A stretch of 64,000 nt of DNA from Effrenium voratum (lineage: Eukaryota > Sar > Dinophyceae > Suessiales > Symbiodiniaceae): contig CAUJNA010002990.1 in assembly GCA_963377175.1 (NCBI GenBank), positions 485,803 to 549,802 of the forward strand. The letters are read 5' to 3'. Under the pieces are notes generated by a model. The model made no database searches, had not been told where the DNA came from, and saw nothing but the letters and a program-made list of their open reading frames with translations. The position numbers were made by a program, and so were the translations under genes. Shown piece by piece: positions 62,462 through 64,000 of the stretch (the stretch's first letter is position 1; each line of letters opens with the position of its first letter).

Positions 62462-62611
62462 CTACATCAATTATGTTTTCTTTTTCTGCTACAAGGGTAT
62501 GTCTGACAGTCATGTAAGTATAGACATGTACGTTTTCTTTCTGCTACAAAGTATTTCTGACAGTCAAACAAGTATAGATCGGTTCATCTAAGTGATAATC
62601 CAACCAAACAG

Positions 62612-62707
62612 GACCTCGTCCGTGACGGCCGATTCTTCAAGCAAAAAGACACCCCAAAGGGGGTGCTAACGCGCAGGCCGCAGGCTGAGGGCGGCCCCGA
62701 AGTCTGA
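62612..62707 (+). CDS. Probable terminal exon, plus strand
   Basis: After caaccaaacag|G the plus strand reads DLVRDGRFFKQKDTPKGVLT, RRPQAEGGPEV and TGA, exactly 32 codons including the stop. Mostly G/C third positions in its second half. It may be the 3' end of a gene that includes the exon at 58.2 kb. Not recognised. Confidence 0.45.
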   Translation, partial: DLVRDGRFFKQKDTPKGVLTRRPQAEGGPEV

Positions 62708-63329
62708 GCCAACAGCGATGGCAGGGCTGCAGACAAATGCAAGCAAGGAGAATTGAAGGGAAATGACATAGAGAGAAGTCCAAGGGAAAAAACAAGAAGC
62801 AAGTGTATGTTGATAGATTGTGTAGAGCAACGGAAAATTGCACAGGAAAGCAAATCAAAATCAATGCAAAGCAAGAAGAAGTTGAGGTACCCCAATTTTG
62901 AATGCCCGTCACAGGAAACGAACCTCTAACTGAAGGGGCAAACCAAATCTTTAGAACGGGGCCATAAGCATCTAACCTAGAGGGCAAATAAACACAAACA
63001 AAATTTCCCATCTGACCAAAACAACAAATCAAGTCCACAACAGGACATGAGCATCGGATCAAAAGAGCAATTCAATGCCAGAACAAATCTCACAGCTCTG
63101 GCCCCAGAGCGCAAGACAAATCTGTCACAGGAAATGAGCTACCCTAAAGAGCAGTTTGTAGATAACATCTAAAGGAAACTGAGCATCAACCTGAAAGGAA
63201 ATGGGTGCCTTTAGGGGACCGGGTTTTTCATTTTGGTTTCCCTTTGAACCCCAAAAACACGTTCCCGTGATGACTTTTTCTTTTTAACACTCAAAAGTGA
63301 AGATGCATGGGACTCACTGTGAGACACCC
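62708..63329. other. No gene seen
   Basis: A-rich unique sequence with several CACAGGAAA and TCTAA-type fragments (CATCTAACCTAGAGG, ACATCTAAAGGAAACTGAG). No exon. Confidence 0.5.
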
Positions 63330-63447
63330 AGAGGAACACTCCAGGCTTTTCCGCTTCGCGCTTCGGGCCGCTCAGGCGACGCACTCGCTGAGCTTGGTCG
63401 AGGCGTCGGTCTCCTACGAGGTTTCCAGGCAGTTGACCAAAACCCCC
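63330..63447 (+). CDS. Probable exon, unknown protein
   Basis: Plus-strand reading RLFRFALRAAQATHSLSLVE then ASVSYEVSRQLTKT has almost every third position G or C, clearly better than any minus frame. Helical, basic. Boundaries are not fixed. The frame stays open nearly to TIR element copy 11 but meets TAG exactly at the element's CTAG. Confidence 0.5.
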
Positions 63448-63497
63448 AGGCAAAAATCAACACGTCCAGCAGGGGAGAGATTCCAAGGGAGAACAAA

Positions 63498-63609
63498 CTA
63501 GGTCCTCCAGTAGAGAGGTTAGAATAAAGGTACCCTTTGTTCTGTAGTCTATTTTGGTAAGGGAACCCTCCCCCAAAAACGGGCAAAAGGGCACGACTGG
63601 GGAACCTAG
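63498..63609 (+). mobile_element. Short TIR element, copy 11, complete
   Basis: CTAGGTCCTCCAGTAG at the left and GACTGGGGAACCTAG at the right. Flanks ACAAA and ATAAA are a near-match and may be a decayed target duplication. The plus-strand frame after the right CTAG is open (IKHIQQMEEIHRRQRLGTQT). Confidence 0.92.
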
Positions 63610-63924
63610 ATAAAGCATATTCAGCAAATGGAAGAAATCCATCGGCGCCAGCGGCTGGGCACACAAACGCATACTGTGCACGCTGGGAACTGCAGCCTAT
63701 GCTGGCCACATGCCAGGCACACCGCCACACACAACTTGCAGCCTGAAGCGGCTTTTAAAAGCATGGTCGACCATTATTATTGGTTGATGTGGCTTGTCAG
63801 GGCATGCGCAACGGACTGCGGTGTTGAAGGATGTTGGTCCAAAAAGGCTTCGAAAACTCCGAGGGGGGAACGCGATTCACCAAATGTCGCGTTTCGCTGC
63901 AGCGAGAAGCTAAAACGAGCATAG
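63610..63924 (+). CDS. Possible exon after TIR element copy 11
   Basis: From the base after the element the plus strand reads IKHIQQMEEIHRRQRLGTQT, VHAGNCSLCWPHARHTATHN and further to a stop at 63922-63924. The first part is natural and polar. The end is unclear because a module shared with other repeats (CAGCAAATGGAAGAAATCC) overlaps its start, so a repeat origin is possible. Confidence 0.3.
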   Translation: MKHIQQMEEIHRRQRLGTQTHTVHAGNCSLCWPHARHTATHNLQPEAAFKSMVDHYYWLMWLVRACATDCGVEGCWSKKASKTPRGERDSPNVAFRCSEKLKRA

Positions 63925-64000
63925 GCAGTGCAGTGTTTCAGACGCGCCCAGTCCTTGCAGACCCGTTGCGACACAAAAGGGGTGCACTTTCTCGGGAAAT

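Overview
The window reads as eukaryotic nuclear DNA, most probably from a dinoflagellate. That identification is an inference. It rests on coding blocks that join in frame only across introns with GT, GC and once GA donors and AG acceptors, on long same-strand gene runs, on short GC3-rich exons in repeat-filled introns, and on the resemblance (from memory, unsearched) of the gene products near 27-34 kb and 42-46 kb to protein families heavily repeated in dinoflagellate genomes. I see no bacterial operons, Shine-Dalgarno sites, rRNA or CRISPR.

Layout. (1) About 0-26.3 kb and 56.5-64 kb form a repeat-rich background. Its main component is a short terminal-inverted-repeat element of about 115 bp (11 copies), with several other small dispersed families, tandem arrays (65-bp, 41-bp inside a 360-370-bp higher-order unit, 61-bp, and 3.7 kb of a 22-bp unit), and tetranucleotide arrays. 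Short GC3-rich exon-like segments are scattered through it, mostly on the minus strand, as expected for one or more genes with very long introns. (2) About 26.5-56.3 kb is a block in which I find no copy of the dispersed families. It carries three plus-strand multi-exon genes. Gene A (26.95-34.2 kb) is a transposase-like protein with a coiled coil and a C-terminal Cys-rich finger. Gene B (about 37.9-47.2 kb, core 41.7-46.25 kb) is an ASCH-domain protein continuing into a C5-cytosine DNA methyltransferase with motifs I, II, III, IV, VI, VIII and X spread over five exons in consistent phase. Gene C (48.5-55.2 kb) is a charged, coiled-coil protein of unknown function.

How it may work together. 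A DNA methyltransferase with a possible PCNA-binding motif beside a transposase-like gene, in a block clean of the surrounding small elements, suggests either a large mobile or amplified gene cluster that carries its own DNA-methylation enzyme or a recently inserted gene block. An assembly join is the alternative. The small terminal-inverted-repeat element is itself notable: its ends supply GT and AG in either orientation, as DNA-transposon-derived introns (introners) do, and two copies directly follow an open exon-like frame.

Limits: all exon boundaries are by-eye predictions; no similarity search, alignment or RNA evidence was available.
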